A stretch of 47,547 bases of DNA from Anaerolineales bacterium (GTDB taxonomy: Bacteria; Chloroflexota; Anaerolineae; 4572-78; NAK82): positions 5,306,231-5,353,777 of the forward strand of contig CP070811.1 of NCBI GenBank assembly GCA_020343875.1, given 5' to 3'. The notes under the pieces were generated by a model. The model was not told the DNA's origin. It did not search any database and saw only the letters and a list, made by a program, of their open reading frames with translations. Below, piece after piece: positions 25,241 through 35,124 of this stretch. Every line of letters begins with the position of its first letter. The first letter of the stretch is position 1. A program made the translations under genes and the position numbers.

Positions 25241-25264
25241 GGATGCCAAGCTGCCTATCCGAGT
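25241..25264 (+). repeat. Dispersed intergenic motif, copy 2
   Basis: GGAT-GCCAAGCTGCCTAT-CCGAGT. It shares this longer layout, apart from 2 extra bases and single changes, with the copy at 28578-28603; both lie in gaps around the first FtsX-type permease gene. Confidence 0.5.
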
Positions 25265-25437
25265 TCCCGAATTGATTCCGTATTATCTTTTGAGACATGC
25301 TGATCGAGCTGAAGTTAGCAGGGGGTCTTCTCGCATTGCCAAGCTCGATTTGAAGTGTAGCCGAAAGATGGCCCACTGTCAACTTGGGCCTGAGGGCCGT
25401 GCCCTGAAACCTAACCCCTCAACCTATTTGAGCAACT

Positions 25438-28278
25438 ATGCGCACTCTAACGCATCTGTCCGTAAGAAATCTGTGGAGCCGTAAACTTCGGACCCTGGTC
25501 ACTGGCTTTGGAATTGTGCTGGGGGTGGCCACAGTACTGGCTTTTGGCATCGCCAACGCCACTGTTGAGAGATCGCTCAATGATTTCTTCTCGCAGACAG
25601 CTGGAGAGGCTGACTTGACCATCTCCAGCAGCGATCAAGGCCAGGTTTTTCGTGAGCGCGCTGTACGCGAGGCAGTCGATTTCCCCGGCGTCGAGCTGGC
25701 AGTAGGCAGCCTGTGGAAGGGCGGGGATCTTCGGCTGCCTGATAAAGACAAGCAGATCGCTCTGGTAGGTATACACCCCGAGACCGATCCACAGGTGCGC
25801 AGCTACCAGTTGGCCGAAGGGCGCATGATAGACATCTCTGACCGCACCTATAGCATCGTACTGGCAGCCGCCTTTGCCGAAGATAACGGGATCCACCTGG
25901 GCGATGACCTGGAGATCGAGCTAGCTGATGCGCAGGTCGAGATTTTCGAAGTAGTTGGCCTGCTGGCTAATCAGGGTGTGGCTCGCTTGAACAATGGCGC
26001 CATCGGCTTCTCGCGCTTGGACGTGGTCCAAGATTTATTCGACGAGAGTGGCCGCCTAAGCCAAGTGGAGGTCGTGCTGTCACCTGAAATTACTACCGAC
26101 CGCGACACGCTGGAGCAACTGAAGGACGATCTAGCCACCTACCTGGGCGATGATTATACGGTTTCCTATCCGGCGGCTGTCGGCCAGGCGATTATTGATA
26201 GCTTGGCCGGATTGCGGGCAGGCCTGGGCATTTTCAGTACCGTCGCTTTGTTTGTCGGTGCTATGTTGATCTACAACACCTTCTCGATGACACTCGCCGA
26301 ACGGACAGTCGAAATCGGCATACTGCGTGCCGTTGGTGCTGTCCGAGGCCAGATTCTCCGATTGGCCCTGGCTGAGGCAGCCCTGTTGGGCTTGATTGGC
26401 TCCACGATTGGGCTGGGGCTAGGTGCCTTCCTGGCCATTCCCATGGTGCAGATATTTGCCCAGGCCTTCGGGGGTATTCCTTTGGATCGCTTCAGCGTCC
26501 CGCCAGCCTCCGTGGTGCTATCAGTGCTGGTGGGCATTATGGTCACTCTGTTGGCAGGACTTGTCCCCGCCATTCAGGCCAGTCGCATATCACCAGTAGA
26601 GGCAATGCAAGTTCGAGCTGCCAGCCGCCTGACTTTTCTGGCACGTAATGGCTGGAAAATCGGCCTGGCACTCATGGCCTTCTCCCTGGGAAACGCTTTT
26701 CTCACTGCCCTGTCAACCCTGATTCTGCAACTGGCCCCCTTCCTGGGGGATGAAAGCACAGCCGGGCTGCGTCACGTTTTGTCAGCTATTTTGCTCGTCG
26801 TCGGCCTCTTGGTCACGGCGCCGCGCCTTTTGAGCCAGGTCTCACGCCTGCTGAGGCAGCCCTGGGTCGATGCCACCCAGCGCGTTGACCGCCTGGTCAT
26901 CAATCGGCGCTTTCGGTTCTTTACCAAAGGAGGTTGGGTCATCGGCTTGGCCTTGCTGATGCAAGGACTGGCCAACCTGACCCCCATTTGGGACTACTTG
27001 CCCGACGCTTCATTTTTCATTTTTACATTTACCGGGGGCACATTACTCATGCCGGCCGTGATCCAGTTGTTAGAAAGATCGGCCCGGCGCCTGTTATCAC
27101 TCCTATACGGCCCGGCGGGTGGATTGGGGAGCCGCAATCTGCATCGGGCTCGGGGACGAACCAGCCTGACCATAGGCGTGCTCATGGTGGGCGCGACGCT
27201 GACCATCGCTATCGGCTCTTTGCAGGCCGCTTTCGACGGCGCCATCAGCGAGTGGGTAGACAAGACCCTGGGAGGGGACTTAACCGTGGCGGCTCAGCGA
27301 GGGCAGCGTATCGATTTCGCCAGCCAATTGATGGGTATTCCTGGTGTGGAATTAGCCACCCCTTACAGCCTCATCTCCGTAGAGATGACAGGTATCGTCA
27401 ACAAGTTCGGATTCTCTGCTGAAAGCAACTCCCTCGGTTTCCAGGCAGTGGATCTACCTGGTTACCGCGAGTTGTCTGGCTTCCAATTTATGGAAGACGC
27501 CGAATTCGAAGATGAAATGCTGGCTCACTTGGCACGGGGTGGCGCCGTACTGGTTTCGGGCGTGCTCAGTGACGAACACGATATTCATCGGGGCGACCTG
27601 ATCCGCTTGCGCACCCGCCGGGGCGAACACGACTTCGAGGTAGCAGGCGTCATCAGCAATTTTAATTGGGGGGGCAGAAGTGTGGTGGCTACCTGGAGCG
27701 ACATGGAACGCTACCTGGGCGTTAGCCAGGCCTCACTGTTCCTGGTCAAGTTGTCACCTGGCGCGGATGAGGAGACCATCAAACGGGCCCTCGAAACACG
27801 CCTATCACGTTACGGAGAGTTCGAGGTTGAGTCAGCCGTCAAATTCCGTGAAACCATTAGCCGGGACGCCAGCAGCCTGATGGCTGTGTTCAACGTGGTG
27901 GTCTACATCGCGGTGTTGGTGGGCGGGCTGGGGGTGATCAACACTATGACCATGAACATATTGGAGCGGGTGCGTGAAATTGGCATGTTGCGCGCTGTGG
28001 GCATGACCCGCGCCCAGATCGGGCGCATGGTGCTGGCCGAGGCGGCGGCCATGGGCGTTATCGGGGGAGCCTTTGGCCTGGGCATCGGCTGGCTCATCGC
28101 CGAAGATATGGTAGCGGCCATGGAGGCAGGCAGTGGCTGGCAGTTCGATTTCACGTTCCCCGTGGCGGCCTTCATGAGCGCCGCTATCACTTCCGTAGTT
28201 GTTTCGCAACTAGCCGCCCTCTACCCCGTCTGGCGAGCAGGCGGTATGCGCATCGTAGAGGCAATTCAGCACGAATAA
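25438..28278 (+). CDS. Large FtsX/MacB-type ABC permease
   Basis: 946 residues. The layout is the 'double FtsX' form: an N-terminal helix (RTLVTGFGIVLGVATVLAFG), a large extracytoplasmic MacB_PCD-like domain, a first FtsX domain (AMLIYNTFSMTLAERTVEIGILRAVGA near residue 275), a central four-helix part, a second periplasmic domain and a final FtsX domain (VINTMTMNILERVREIGMLRAVGM near residue 845). The REIGxLRAVG element is the cytoplasmic coupling motif for a MacB/LolD-type ATPase. No such ATPase gene is in the window. Such permeases move lipoproteins, peptides or drugs or transmit a mechanical signal. No ribosome binding site is evident at the ATG. Confidence 0.9.
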   Translation: MRTLTHLSVRNLWSRKLRTLVTGFGIVLGVATVLAFGIANATVERSLNDFFSQTAGEADLTISSSDQGQVFRERAVREAVDFPGVELAVGSLWKGGDLRLPDKDKQIALVGIHPETDPQVRSYQLAEGRMIDISDRTYSIVLAAAFAEDNGIHLGDDLEIELADAQVEIFEVVGLLANQGVARLNNGAIGFSRLDVVQDLFDESGRLSQVEVVLSPEITTDRDTLEQLKDDLATYLGDDYTVSYPAAVGQAIIDSLAGLRAGLGIFSTVALFVGAMLIYNTFSMTLAERTVEIGILRAVGAVRGQILRLALAEAALLGLIGSTIGLGLGAFLAIPMVQIFAQAFGGIPLDRFSVPPASVVLSVLVGIMVTLLAGLVPAIQASRISPVEAMQVRAASRLTFLARNGWKIGLALMAFSLGNAFLTALSTLILQLAPFLGDESTAGLRHVLSAILLVVGLLVTAPRLLSQVSRLLRQPWVDATQRVDRLVINRRFRFFTKGGWVIGLALLMQGLANLTPIWDYLPDASFFIFTFTGGTLLMPAVIQLLERSARRLLSLLYGPAGGLGSRNLHRARGRTSLTIGVLMVGATLTIAIGSLQAAFDGAISEWVDKTLGGDLTVAAQRGQRIDFASQLMGIPGVELATPYSLISVEMTGIVNKFGFSAESNSLGFQAVDLPGYRELSGFQFMEDAEFEDEMLAHLARGGAVLVSGVLSDEHDIHRGDLIRLRTRRGEHDFEVAGVISNFNWGGRSVVATWSDMERYLGVSQASLFLVKLSPGADEETIKRALETRLSRYGEFEVESAVKFRETISRDASSLMAVFNVVVYIAVLVGGLGVINTMTMNILERVREIGMLRAVGMTRAQIGRMVLAEAAAMGVIGGAFGLGIGWLIAEDMVAAMEAGSGWQFDFTFPVAAFMSAAITSVVVSQLAALYPVWRAGGMRIVEAIQHE

Positions 28279-28623
28279 TCTATTGCTATAGCGTTTATGG
28301 CATTTCCGTGGTAGAATCCGGCAGGTGCCGGGAATGCTCGGCAGAGCGCGCCTGAACCACACTTCTTTCCGGGGTGGCCCTTGCAGCCCCCTCACGACGC
28401 TAAAACTTCTGTCCGGAAGTCGGCGAATACTCTCCAAGAACCAACCACCCTGGTATGAAGCGGCTCCATTAGGATAAAATCTTTTCTTCAGACTGGCATG
28501 TTTGAAGGGGAGGATTAACCTGGACGTAGCAGAAGCCCGGATTCTCGTAAGTGGCACATCCGAGCCGGTTTCCCAGCGGATAGGCCAAGCTACCTATCCA
28601 AGTAGGAAGAGGAGCACAAATCC
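28279..28623. other. Intergenic stretch before the metallopeptidase gene
   Basis: No gene is seen. It holds a TGCCG-N8-CGGCA hairpin (28326-28343) and the motif copy at 28578-28603. No convincing promoter was found. Confidence 0.5.
28578..28603 (+). repeat. Dispersed intergenic motif, copy 3, forming a hairpin
   Basis: GGATAG-GCCAAGCTACCTAT-CCAAGT; here the two ends GGATAGG and CCTATCC form a perfect 7-bp stem with an 8-nt loop, 25 bp before the metallopeptidase ATG. Confidence 0.55.
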
Positions 28624-30183
28624 ATGCAAGTCAAAGAGCGACTCGCGCAATACGCCCCGGTGCCTCTGAAAGTTGATCTCAGCTCACTGAACGAAACCCA
28701 ACGCCGAATGATCCCCCTACTCATCCAGGCTGCCAAAGCCATGGAAGCTATCTTCTGGAAGCAGACCTACGGAGATCGAGAAGCGCTGCTAGATCCAATT
28801 GAGGACCCGGACCTGAAAAGATGCCTGCAGATTAACTACGGGCCCTGGGATCGGCTACATGGCTACGAACCCTTTGTCGAGGGTGTCAAATCCAAGCCGC
28901 TTGGAGCCGAATTCTACCCGCCGGACATGACCAGACAGGAGTTCGAACAAGCTGCAGGCCGCAACCCTGACCTGAAAAGCCTCTCTTCGATGGTACGTCG
29001 GAATGAAAACGGAGATCTGATTGCTATCCCGTACCATCAGTTCTTCCAGGAGCACGTGCAGCCGGCGGCTGGCAGGCTGCAACAAGCTGCCATGCTGGCT
29101 GAAGACGCCGGCCTGCAACGTTACCTTACCCTGCGGGCAGAAGCGCTGCTCACCGACAACTACCAGCCCAGTGATCTGGCCTGGATGGATATGAAGACAA
29201 ACACGATTGACGTGGTGATCGGTCCGATTGAAACCTATATCGATCACCTATTCGGATACAAGGCCGCCAACGAGGCTCTTGTCCTGATTAAAGACAAGAG
29301 ATGGGGTAAGCGGCTGGCCCGGTATGCCAGGCTGTTACCCCGCTTGCAGGAAAACCTGCCCGTGCCTGACCTTTACAGGTCTGAAAGGCCTGGCACTGAC
29401 AGCGATATCGGTGTCTACGACGCTGTTTACTACGCCGGGGATGCCAACGCCAGCATACCAATTGCGATAAACCTGCCCAACGATGTGGAAGTCCAGCTTC
29501 AGAAGGGCAGCCGATCCCTACAGCTCAAAAACGTGATACGGGCGAAATTCGAGAAGATCCTGGTTCCCATTGCTAACTTGCTGATAGCCGAGGATCAGCT
29601 TCGCCACCTCACATTCGATGCTTTCTTCAACAACGTAATGTTCCACGAATTGGCACACGGCCTGGGCGTCAAGAAGACGATTACAGGCAAGGGGACCGTC
29701 CGCCAAGCTCTTAAAGAGCAATATTCCGTCATCGAGGAAAGCAAGGCTGATATATTGGGCCTCTATATGATCACCAAGCTGCACGAGTGGGGCCAGATGG
29801 AAAAGACCGACCTGCGTGACAATTATGTCACGTTTGTGGCCAGTATTTTCCGTTCGATTCGCTTCGGGGCTTCGAGTGCGCACGGCCGGGCCAACCTGAT
29901 GCGCTTCAACTTTTTCAAGGAAATGGGCGCGCTTGCGGCAAACTCCAACAACGGCAGATACCGCATCGACTTCGATAAGGCACAGGCTGCCACTAACGCA
30001 CTTACCCAGCGTATCGTGCAGCTTCAGGGCGACGGCGACTATGCCGGCGTGGTGTCGTTTGCTGAACACTACGGCCAAATGGACACTGACCTGAAACGAA
30101 GTTTAAGCCTGCTTGGTTCGATGGACATTCCTGTGGAGATTGCCTTTGAACAGGGACTCGAGATATTGGGCCTGAATACGTGA
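28624..30183 (+). CDS. M49-like (dipeptidyl peptidase III-related) zinc metallopeptidase
   Basis: 519 residues, no signal peptide, GAGGAG before the ATG. The zinc site reads HELAH at residues 341-345 and the second motif EESKAD at 371-376, the order and 26-residue spacing of the DPP III family (HELLGH and EECRAE in human). Here the first motif is the pentapeptide HEXXH, not the hexapeptide HEXXGH that defines most M49 enzymes; a pentapeptide is known from Caldithrix DPP III. The N-terminal half is helical and lacks a recognised domain. It would cleave peptides, possibly dipeptides from the N-terminus, in the cytoplasm. It lies between FtsX-type permease genes, 91 bp before the next one. Confidence 0.82.
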   Translation: MQVKERLAQYAPVPLKVDLSSLNETQRRMIPLLIQAAKAMEAIFWKQTYGDREALLDPIEDPDLKRCLQINYGPWDRLHGYEPFVEGVKSKPLGAEFYPPDMTRQEFEQAAGRNPDLKSLSSMVRRNENGDLIAIPYHQFFQEHVQPAAGRLQQAAMLAEDAGLQRYLTLRAEALLTDNYQPSDLAWMDMKTNTIDVVIGPIETYIDHLFGYKAANEALVLIKDKRWGKRLARYARLLPRLQENLPVPDLYRSERPGTDSDIGVYDAVYYAGDANASIPIAINLPNDVEVQLQKGSRSLQLKNVIRAKFEKILVPIANLLIAEDQLRHLTFDAFFNNVMFHELAHGLGVKKTITGKGTVRQALKEQYSVIEESKADILGLYMITKLHEWGQMEKTDLRDNYVTFVASIFRSIRFGASSAHGRANLMRFNFFKEMGALAANSNNGRYRIDFDKAQAATNALTQRIVQLQGDGDYAGVVSFAEHYGQMDTDLKRSLSLLGSMDIPVEIAFEQGLEILGLNT

Positions 30184-30274
30184 AAGGCTCCTGGCACCAA
30201 CCTGCGCCCCTATCAAAGGTTGAAGAAACGCGTAATAGGCTGACGATAATGTCGGCTCTCGGCTGGAATAGATT

Positions 30275-32677
30275 ATGAGCGTCATCTGGTATAAAGTCTG
30301 GTCGGACTTGAAGGGTAATTTGGTCCGCACCATACTGGCTGTACTCAGCATTGCGGTCGGTGTTTTCGCCGTCGGCGCCATATTTGGCATGGTCGACCAA
30401 TTGGTTACCGGTATGGATCAGTCCCACCAAGCAGTCTTCCCCTCGCACATCAACATGTACCTGGCAGATCGCATAGACCGGGATACCGCCATCGCTCTCA
30501 AGAAAATTGAGGGAGTCGAAGATGTTGAGGTTCTGAACCAGGGTACGGTGCGTTACAAGATCAGCCCGGAAGACGAGTGGGAGCGGGGCAGCCTGGTCAT
30601 GCGGGACGACTACGGAGAACAAACGTATGATATCGTCGAGCTAACAGAGGGTGAGTGGCCGGCTAACCCGGGCATTGGAATTGAACGTCTGTCCAGCCAA
30701 TTCTTCAAGCTTGACATCGGAGACGAAGTCATATTTGAACTGGACAAAACCGACCGGCCCATGCCCATCGTCGGAAAGATCCGGCACCCATTCGTACCCC
30801 CGCCCCAATTTGGCGGCGATGCCAACTTTTTCGTGGATGCCGAAGGGATGGAGCGTTTCAACGTCCCTAATGGGGAGTTTGGACAGCTGCTGGTCCGGGT
30901 CAATCCTTACAGCCCTGAGCTGGCCCGGGAGGTTGGCACCCAGATAAAGGACCGCCTGGCCAAACAAGACATCGGTGTTGCAGTCACCTTCTACCAGGAC
31001 CCCCAGGAGCATTGGGGGCGCATCTTTGTTGATGGCCTGAACCTGGTTATGCAAGTATTGGCCGTGGTTTCCCTGTTTATGAGCGTGGTTCTGGTGCTCA
31101 ATACTCTGACCGCGCTCATTACTCAACAGACTGACCAGATTGGCATTATCAAAGCCATTGGCGGCCAAACAGGGACAATCATCCAAATCTACCTGGCTGG
31201 TGTCCTGGTTTACGGTATGCTGGCTCTGTTCGTCTCCCTGCCGCTGGGCGCCTTCCTCGCTTTTGGGATGAGCAAATGGTTCCTGAATCTGTTCAACATC
31301 GATTATGAGGTATTCCAGGTCTCAAACCGAGCCATCCTTTTCCAGGCCATCTCTGCTATTGCCGCCCCTTTGGCAGCCGCGCTGTGGCCGGTGCTAGGAG
31401 GAGCCACCATCACGGTCCGCGAAGCGATTGCTAGCTACGGCCTGGGAGGCAGTTTTGGGTCCAGCTGGCTGGATCGCAACGTGGAACGAATCGGGCAGCG
31501 TTTTCTCCGTTCATCGTATGCGATTGCCTTGAGTAACCTGTTCCGCCGCAAGGGGCGACTGATCCTCACCCAACTGGTGCTGGTCACTGCAGGCACCATG
31601 TTCCTGATGGTGATGAGTCTGTCTGCCTCCATCTCCTTCACCTTGGACAACGATATTGCACGCCGTGGCTACGACACCTTACTTTACTTTGAAGACTATC
31701 AGCGAATTGACAGGGTGCTGGAAGTTGCCGACTCACTCGAGAAGGTTGAGAAAGCCGAAGTTTGGTTTACCCATTCGGCCACGCTCCTGCGCGGCGGGCG
31801 GCGGGCCAAAGAAGCCGGCCTGGGCTCGGACGTCATTGGAATCCCCGCCGGTAGCGACATGTTTAAGCCCCTCATAGTCGCTGGCCGCTGGCTCCAGCCA
31901 GGTGATGGGCGAGTCATTGTCATCAGTAGAGAGATGGCTGTTGACAACAACATCAAGCTTGGTGACGTGGTTACCCTTGATCTGGCCGAGCTGGGCAAAG
32001 ACGACTGGACAGTGGTCGGATTCTTCCAATTGATTTTTAGCGGCGGCTTCAGCACTGAATCCATCTATGCTCCCAGGCAGGCTGTCTTCGAAGCAACCAA
32101 GAAATACAATCAAGGCGGGCAACTATACGTGCGAACTCGCTTGCATGATCCTGAGTACGCCAGTGCTGCAACTGAGCAACTTAAGAACCGATACATTGAA
32201 CGGAACATGTCTGTATTCTTTAACCAGACAACTCATGAATCCAGGCAGTTTACTGAGAGCCAATTTGCTATCACCATCAATATGTTGATGTCTTTGGCGG
32301 TTATTGTGGCTTTGGTCGGTGGTATCGCGCTAATGGGTTCGCTCTCTATCAGCGTTGTCGAACGGACGCGAGAAATTGGGGTTATGCGAGCTGTCGGCGC
32401 TCGTTCCAGCACCATTTTGGGCATGTTTGTCATGGAAGGCGTTCTTCAGGGACTGCTCAGTTGGGGCATTGCCGTGCCCATCTCATTTGTGCTTGGCCAA
32501 CCCCTGGCCAATGCGCTTGGCCAAACCATGTTCGACGCCAACCTGGACTACCGGTACAACCTTCAAGCGGTGTTTATCTGGCTGATAGTCACCCTGATTA
32601 TTTCTACGCTGGCCTCGCTCCTGCCCGCCCGCGGTGCCACCCGGATCAGTGTGCGGGACAGTCTGGCTTACGCCTAA
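30275..32677 (+). CDS. FtsX-type ABC permease, paralogue A
   Basis: 800 residues with two FtsX modules. The start MSVIWYKVWSDLKGN is followed by a helix (IAVGVFAVGAIFG), a periplasmic domain, FtsX module 1 (LVLNTLTALITQQTDQIGIIKAIGG near residue 275), a second membrane-proximal part beginning SNLFRRKGRLILTQLVL, and FtsX module 2 with RTREIGVMRAVGA near residue 700. It shares start, length and the FRRKGR element with the next gene, so the two are recent-type paralogues and may form a heterodimeric permease. No ATPase gene accompanies them; it must be supplied from elsewhere or be absent. Confidence 0.9.
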   Translation: MSVIWYKVWSDLKGNLVRTILAVLSIAVGVFAVGAIFGMVDQLVTGMDQSHQAVFPSHINMYLADRIDRDTAIALKKIEGVEDVEVLNQGTVRYKISPEDEWERGSLVMRDDYGEQTYDIVELTEGEWPANPGIGIERLSSQFFKLDIGDEVIFELDKTDRPMPIVGKIRHPFVPPPQFGGDANFFVDAEGMERFNVPNGEFGQLLVRVNPYSPELAREVGTQIKDRLAKQDIGVAVTFYQDPQEHWGRIFVDGLNLVMQVLAVVSLFMSVVLVLNTLTALITQQTDQIGIIKAIGGQTGTIIQIYLAGVLVYGMLALFVSLPLGAFLAFGMSKWFLNLFNIDYEVFQVSNRAILFQAISAIAAPLAAALWPVLGGATITVREAIASYGLGGSFGSSWLDRNVERIGQRFLRSSYAIALSNLFRRKGRLILTQLVLVTAGTMFLMVMSLSASISFTLDNDIARRGYDTLLYFEDYQRIDRVLEVADSLEKVEKAEVWFTHSATLLRGGRRAKEAGLGSDVIGIPAGSDMFKPLIVAGRWLQPGDGRVIVISREMAVDNNIKLGDVVTLDLAELGKDDWTVVGFFQLIFSGGFSTESIYAPRQAVFEATKKYNQGGQLYVRTRLHDPEYASAATEQLKNRYIERNMSVFFNQTTHESRQFTESQFAITINMLMSLAVIVALVGGIALMGSLSISVVERTREIGVMRAVGARSSTILGMFVMEGVLQGLLSWGIAVPISFVLGQPLANALGQTMFDANLDYRYNLQAVFIWLIVTLIISTLASLLPARGATRISVRDSLAYA

Positions 32678-32706
32678 ACCCAAAGTAACGTTTTAAGCGA
32701 CCACCG

Positions 32707-35124
32707 ATGAGTGTAATCTGGCATAAGATTTGGCACGACTTCTGGAAGGACAAAGGGCGTACCCTCCAAGTAGTACTAATCGTCGGGGTAGGCGCTTTTG
32801 CCATCGGCATGATCATCAATGGCAGAAACCTTGTGATCGAAGCCACCACTGGAGTGTGGTTGAAAGCTTCGCCCATGATGATTGGTCTGGCGGTCTCCCC
32901 CCCCATTGACGACGACATGATTATCGCCCTCAAGAACATTGATGGAGTCGAAGATGTCGAGGGCCAGCTAAGCGCCTCCATCGAATGGCGGCTCAGCCCC
33001 GATCAGGAATGGCAGCCGGGGTTTTTGACGGCTCGCGCAGACTACCGGGATCAACGTTACGCCACCCTAGATCTGCTAAGCGGCGATTGGCCCCAGGAAA
33101 CGAATGTGTCAATCGGCCAAGGTGTTGAGCAAAGGTTTGGTATCCACCCAGGAGAAACAATCAGCATCCGGGCCCGGAATCGTGAGCACAAGCTCAAGGT
33201 GACCGGGACACTCTACAATAACTACGTCCTGCCACCTGGCCTTGGCGGCCCGGCCCAATTCTACGTCACCCGCGACCGGTTTGACTACATACTAGAACAG
33301 TATGACTTCAATTCGATTATGGCCGCAGCACCGGTTTACGACGAATCCAAGGTAGTTGGCATTGCCAGCGAGATGAAGAATCAGTTGGAAAAAGCGGGCG
33401 TCGACGCGGCTGGGAATACGCCACCTGAAGGCAAACAATACGCCGACCCGGGCAGGCACTTCATTCAAGATACGCTGGACGGCATCTTCCTGGTACTGGG
33501 GATTATGGCGACACTGGCCCTCATCCTGGGTCTGTTCCTGGTCTACAACACCATCAACGCCATCATCTCCCAACAGATAGATCAAATCGGTATCATGAAA
33601 GCCATCGGGGCCAAGAACAGGAATATATTCCTCATATACCTGGTCAATGTACTTTTGTATGGCGTGCTGGCCCTGCTGATTGCGGTTCCATTGGGTGCCA
33701 TCGGCGGCTACGGACTCTGCTCTTTCTTGCTGGGCGCAATGAATCTTGAGCCCGGCCCCTTTGCCATCTCGCCGCCAGCCTTGTTGGCCCAAGTGGCTAT
33801 TGCGGTACTCGCCCCTTTGCTGGCCTCGCTGATTCCGATTGCCTCCGGGGCCCACATCACTGTGCGTGAGGCCATCAGTACCTACGGATTGAGTGCCGGA
33901 ACCAGCTGGTTGGATCGCCTGCTGGCCAGCCTGGACCAAATCCCGCGTCTCTTGTCACTGACTATCAGCAACACCTTCCGCCGTAAAGGGCGAGTCATCT
34001 TAACCCAAATCAGTCTGGTGTTGAGCGGACTAATCTTCATGATGGTGATGAGTGTTAGGGATTCGGCAGTTCACACGTTCACCGACATCTTGTTCTCGAT
34101 CCTCAACTATAACGTCACCTTCCAATTCGAGGACGTTGAGCGCATCCATCAGATCGAAGAGCTGACCTTAGCTCACCCAGATGTCAAAGCCGTCGAAATG
34201 TGGGCGCTAGATCGACCTAAGATCCGTCCGGCAGGGCAACCAGAGTCGGATGTTGATGAAGATACCCTGCTGTTCGGTGTGCCTTTGCCGACCAATTTGT
34301 ACGGCCCACAGATTCGAGAGGGCCGTTGGCTGGAGCCGACCGACAAGCGTGCAGTAGTCCTTAACCAGACCCTGGCAGAAGATGTCGGCGTGGGCGTAGG
34401 CGATTGGGTGACACTTGATCACGGCGTCAAGGGAGACACAAGGTGGCAGGTAGTTGGACTGCTTTTCGACCCAATCCTGACGCAGTCGACTCACGTTCCC
34501 CGCGATGCAATGCTCCGACAGTTAAGTCACCTCCAGAAAGCGAGCACGGTCTGGATCCAGACGGTACGCGACGACGCTGAAAGTGAAGCGGTCACTGCCA
34601 AGAAACTGCGGCAGTATTATGATGACCATCAGCTCAGCCTAAGTTCCACCAATATCTTTGGCGGTCAAGGAGGAGACACCGCCTCGGGCCTGGCCGCAGA
34701 TATACTGGGCCGCTTTGAGGTTGTCATCGTGCTTCTACTCGTTATGGCAGTCGTGATTGGATTGGTGGGCAGCATCGCCCTGAGCGGTGTACTATCCCTT
34801 AATATCCTTGAACGTCGACGCGAAATCGGGGTAATGCGAGCCATCGGGGCGTCGTCAGGAGTAATCTCTGCCATCTTCATTGGAGAAGGGCTGATATTAG
34901 GCTGGCTGAGTTGGGTGATCGCTCTGCCGCTCAGTCTGCCGGCTGGCCGGCTGATGACTGAAGCCTTGGGGGCGGCGTTAGGGGCTGAGATTGTATACAA
35001 ATATACGCCAACCGGGGCCCTCTACTGGCTGATTGTTGTTACCGTTCTGTCTACTGCCGCTAGCTACTGGCCTGCCCGCAGGGCCACCCGCGTCAGCGTG
35101 CGCGAAAGTCTCGTCTATCAGTAG
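32707..35124 (+). CDS. FtsX-type ABC permease, paralogue B
   Basis: 805 residues, 29 bp after paralogue A. MSVIWHKIWHDFWKD opens it; the periplasmic domain has the same stretch as A (IALKNIDGVEDVE against IALKKIEGVEDVE); FtsX module 1 is QQIDQIGIMKAIGAKNR, the middle element FRRKGRVILTQISLV, module 2 RRREIGVMRAIGASS, and it ends RATRVSVRESLVYQ, matching the end of A (RGATRISVRDSLAYA). The coupling motifs for a LolD/MacB-type ATPase are intact. Probably a partner of A in one membrane complex; substrate unknown. Confidence 0.9.
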   Translation: MSVIWHKIWHDFWKDKGRTLQVVLIVGVGAFAIGMIINGRNLVIEATTGVWLKASPMMIGLAVSPPIDDDMIIALKNIDGVEDVEGQLSASIEWRLSPDQEWQPGFLTARADYRDQRYATLDLLSGDWPQETNVSIGQGVEQRFGIHPGETISIRARNREHKLKVTGTLYNNYVLPPGLGGPAQFYVTRDRFDYILEQYDFNSIMAAAPVYDESKVVGIASEMKNQLEKAGVDAAGNTPPEGKQYADPGRHFIQDTLDGIFLVLGIMATLALILGLFLVYNTINAIISQQIDQIGIMKAIGAKNRNIFLIYLVNVLLYGVLALLIAVPLGAIGGYGLCSFLLGAMNLEPGPFAISPPALLAQVAIAVLAPLLASLIPIASGAHITVREAISTYGLSAGTSWLDRLLASLDQIPRLLSLTISNTFRRKGRVILTQISLVLSGLIFMMVMSVRDSAVHTFTDILFSILNYNVTFQFEDVERIHQIEELTLAHPDVKAVEMWALDRPKIRPAGQPESDVDEDTLLFGVPLPTNLYGPQIREGRWLEPTDKRAVVLNQTLAEDVGVGVGDWVTLDHGVKGDTRWQVVGLLFDPILTQSTHVPRDAMLRQLSHLQKASTVWIQTVRDDAESEAVTAKKLRQYYDDHQLSLSSTNIFGGQGGDTASGLAADILGRFEVVIVLLLVMAVVIGLVGSIALSGVLSLNILERRREIGVMRAIGASSGVISAIFIGEGLILGWLSWVIALPLSLPAGRLMTEALGAALGAEIVYKYTPTGALYWLIVVTVLSTAASYWPARRATRVSVRESLVYQ

